Below, one piece after another: positions 62,058 to 64,000 of a stretch of DNA of 64,000 bases. A program made the translations under genes and the position numbers. Origin of the DNA: Hofstenia miamia. Its lineage: Eukaryota > Xenacoelomorpha > Acoela. The DNA is taken from the NCBI GenBank assembly GCA_004352715.1, contig SCFE01000103.1, positions 1,219,238 through 1,283,237 on the forward strand. Direction: 5' to 3'. Positions within the stretch are counted from its first letter, which is position 1. Every line of letters starts with the position of its first letter. A model generated the notes under the pieces. The model was given only the letters and a program-made list of their open reading frames with translations. It made no database searches and was not told where the DNA came from.

Positions 62058-62510
62058 GGTTATGAATGTTTAGATTTTTCTTGAATAAATATTTTCCTAG
62101 GTGAGAATTAGATGCATTTTTTTGTTTAAAGNNNNNNNNNNNNNNNNNNNNNNNNNNNNNNNNNNNNNNNNNNNNNNNNNNNNNNNNNNNNNNNNNNNNN
62201 NNNNNNNNNNNNNNNNNNNNNNNNNNNNNNNNNNNNNNNNNNNNNNNNNNNNNNNNNNNNNNNNNNNNNNNNNNNNNNNNNNNNNNNNNNNNNNNNNNNN
62301 NNNNNNNNNNNNNNNNNNNNNNNNNNNNNNNNNNNNNNNNNNNNNNNNNNNNNNNNNNNNNNNNNNNNNNNNNNNNNNNNNNNNNNNNNNNNNNNNNNNN
62401 NNNNNNNNNNNNNNNNNNNNNNNNTATATATATATAGGTTATGAATGTTTAGATTTTTCTTGAATAAATATTTTCCTAGGTGAGAATTAGATGCATTTTT
62501 TTGTTTAAAG
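62057..62510. repeat. 75-bp duplication on both sides of a 293-N gap
   Basis: Positions 62057-62131 recur exactly at 62436-62510, in both cases right after (TA)n, with gap 62132-62424 between. The pattern indicates overlapping contig ends left unmerged. Confidence 0.85.
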
Positions 62511-62859
62511 CAAGAAAATAAATGTAAAACTCCCCTCATTTTTCTATAGAAATTTTAAAAAAATTAGAAAAAATAAGTTTTTTTATTTTAATTTAATTTA
62601 TTTATTTTCCTTTTTATTATTTAATTTAAGGATAATTTTCTCAAGTATATCTTAAGACGATGTTTTTTTGGAATCCATAAATAAATTCATGCAGATGCAT
62701 TCTTTAGAAATGCTAATCATGAAGCAACGATAGAGTGTCATTCTATAATTTGCAACAATAACTGTGAAGATAAAGAAATAGAAAAGCTTGATGAAACCAA
62801 GATCAATGTATGTTTATAGCTTCGTTATGTATGTAACCAAATACAAAGCTTAAAGAAGA
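62511..62859. other. Noncoding A+T-rich DNA
   Basis: No feature was recognised. It may include a decayed upstream part of the Penelope-like element that follows. Confidence 0.4.
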
Positions 62860-63245
62860 AAATAACTATTATGAAAACAAATTTAAAATAGACAATGATC
62901 GTTCTTATCTTTACATCTTATAAAACTAAAGATATGTTCCAAAAATAAGCCCCTAGTCCGAAGAATTTAGTTTCCTCCATTGTCTACAATTATAAATGTG
63001 ATGATTGCAAAAAATCATGCATCGGAGAAACAAAGCGACATTTGGTAACAAGAATTAAAGAGCATATTAACGGACATCTAAGATCAAAAATATTTATGCA
63101 TAAACACCAAGCTAAAGAAAAAAATGTTTACATACAGCTAAGAACACAATGTCCTAAAATAAGAGAAGCTTTAATCATCAAGCAAGCAAAGAAACATCAA
63201 TTTCTAAATGGGCAACAAAGCATGATAACATTAAATTTATTCTAG
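62860..63245 (+). pseudogene. Penelope-like element, GIY-YIG endonuclease end
   Basis: Reading from about 62895: IVLIFTSYKTKDMFQK, a TAA at 62946-62948, then in the same frame APSPKNLVSSIVYNYKCDDC, KKSCIGETKRHLVTRIKEHI, and near the end KIREALIIKQAK and FLNGQQS before the stop at 63243-63245. This matches the C-terminus of Penelope-like retroelements: the KDP..-type linker, then VYk.kC..C...YIGET.R.l..R..EH, the GIY-YIG nuclease that nicks the target. The key Tyr of YIG is Cys here (TGC, 63018-63020), and an in-frame stop precedes the domain, so the copy is dead. The reverse transcriptase part upstream is not recognisable. Such elements often carry hammerhead ribozymes. Confidence 0.72.
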
Positions 63246-64000
63246 TGTACATGCAGTACTTATGTATAACGATGAGTCCTGCGGGTACGGCAGTGTTGCC
63301 ATAGATCCTGATCAAGATATGGATCCATTCGGTCTATGGAAATCCACATGATAGGGATAAGGAAATTTATTTCATTTATATCCAATGATTGTTATAAATA
63401 AAAAAAAATGACTAACAGATAAATTTATTCATGCTTTTAGTAAATCTTTAAGAAAAATCGTAAATGAACAATGAAAGTACATTGTTGAACAAATCTGACA
63501 ATGTTATGAGAGCCAATGGTGATAAAAAATTCAAATTTATTGAAATCAATTAATATTTTATGCTAGTTTTTGCAATGCAATTTAATGGATTTTCTATAAA
63601 ACTTTGGTAAATTATCAACAAAAAATTTGTAAAACTGGTAAAATATTAATAAAACTTCGATAACTTTTAGTAGTATCCAATTTTATAATTTCATAAAAGA
63701 ATTTAAATTTATTAATATGAGCTTAAATGCAAAATCTGAACAAAAAATGTCAATTATGTGTTACAACACGAATCTCAATTGTGCAATGACGCAATAAATA
63801 ATGTTACACAAACATGGTATTCTCTGCCTATATATACATTAGCAAAAAGGTGAGATTTCTGCAAAAACAAATTTTTCTTTAATATTTTACACACATTAAA
63901 GGCATAGCATTTTCATTGTTATTATCAATTAATCATTAAATAACATTGCGTTATAAATTGAGAATACTGAGTAAATAAAATTGATTTTAGCCAATCAATC
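63246..64000. other. Penelope-like 3' flank with hairpin, then noncoding DNA
   Basis: Right after the stop lies a G+C-richer segment (63258-63345). It contains a nested stem, CCATAG/CTATGG (63299-63304 with 63334-63339) enclosing GATCC/GGATC (63304-63308 with 63321-63325); the two stems share base 63304. It also has a GATGAGTCC string (63271-63279) that recalls a hammerhead core, but no GAAAC partner is seen. The remainder to 64000 shows no gene. Confidence 0.4.

Overview
This window looks like intergenic DNA from an invertebrate animal (Metazoa). It is strongly A+T-rich, full of (TA)n, (TAA)n, (GA)n and (ATGA)n microsatellites, and contains relics of typical animal transposon families. Only one intact, convincing protein gene is visible. 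I cannot name the species; cnidarian, flatworm, rotifer and mollusc genomes all remain possible. Nothing suggests bacterial, plasmid or viral DNA: there are no operons, no ribosome-binding sites and no CRISPR.

Layout. 1-7.6 kb: noncoding, with a complete hAT-type MITE (2217-2710) flanked by a perfect 8-bp target-site duplication (TSD), and diverged repeats at 5.9-6.7 kb. 7.6-8.5 kb: one intronless rhodopsin-like GPCR gene on the minus strand. 8.7-9.05 kb: the 3' end of a non-LTR retrotransposon with a (TTA)n tail. 10.9-11.5 kb: a second hAT MITE, also with a perfect 8-bp TSD. 13.9-16 kb: hairpins, a gap-separated local duplication and a CUB-like coding fragment. 16-22.3 kb: mostly unrecognised noncoding DNA.

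22.37-32.29 kb and 45.63-55.55 kb are the same sequence about 9.9 kb long at a constant offset of 23,259 bases, with microsatellite lengths matching. Each copy holds a dead Tc1-like transposase and a 587-bp internally deleted IS630-Tc1-mariner (ITm) element with visible terminal inverted repeats (TIRs). Both copies start and end in (TA)n, and each runs into a 1000-N gap on its right. This is either a very young segmental duplication or, more likely, an assembly artefact.

33.3 kb: directly after a gap there is a compact sequence that folds as a type-I hammerhead ribozyme, of the kind known from Penelope-like retroelements. 39.1-40.1 kb (minus): a decayed non-LTR reverse transcriptase with a (TAA)n tail. 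41.4-42.3 kb (plus): a decayed mariner transposase. 56.6-57.7 kb (plus): a decayed non-LTR element of the restriction-like-endonuclease type, starting directly at a (TAA)n tract. 62.9-63.25 kb (plus): the GIY-YIG end of a Penelope-like element.

Apart from the GPCR, the recognisable content is a graveyard of several transposon classes (hAT, Tc1, mariner, another ITm family, two kinds of non-LTR element, and Penelope-like). All transposase and reverse-transcriptase genes seen are broken. The most interesting leads are the hammerhead-like ribozyme, the duplicated 9.9-kb block, the two MITEs with exact TSDs, and the (TAA)n association of the non-LTR elements. Homology calls come from reading translated motifs; no database search was run.
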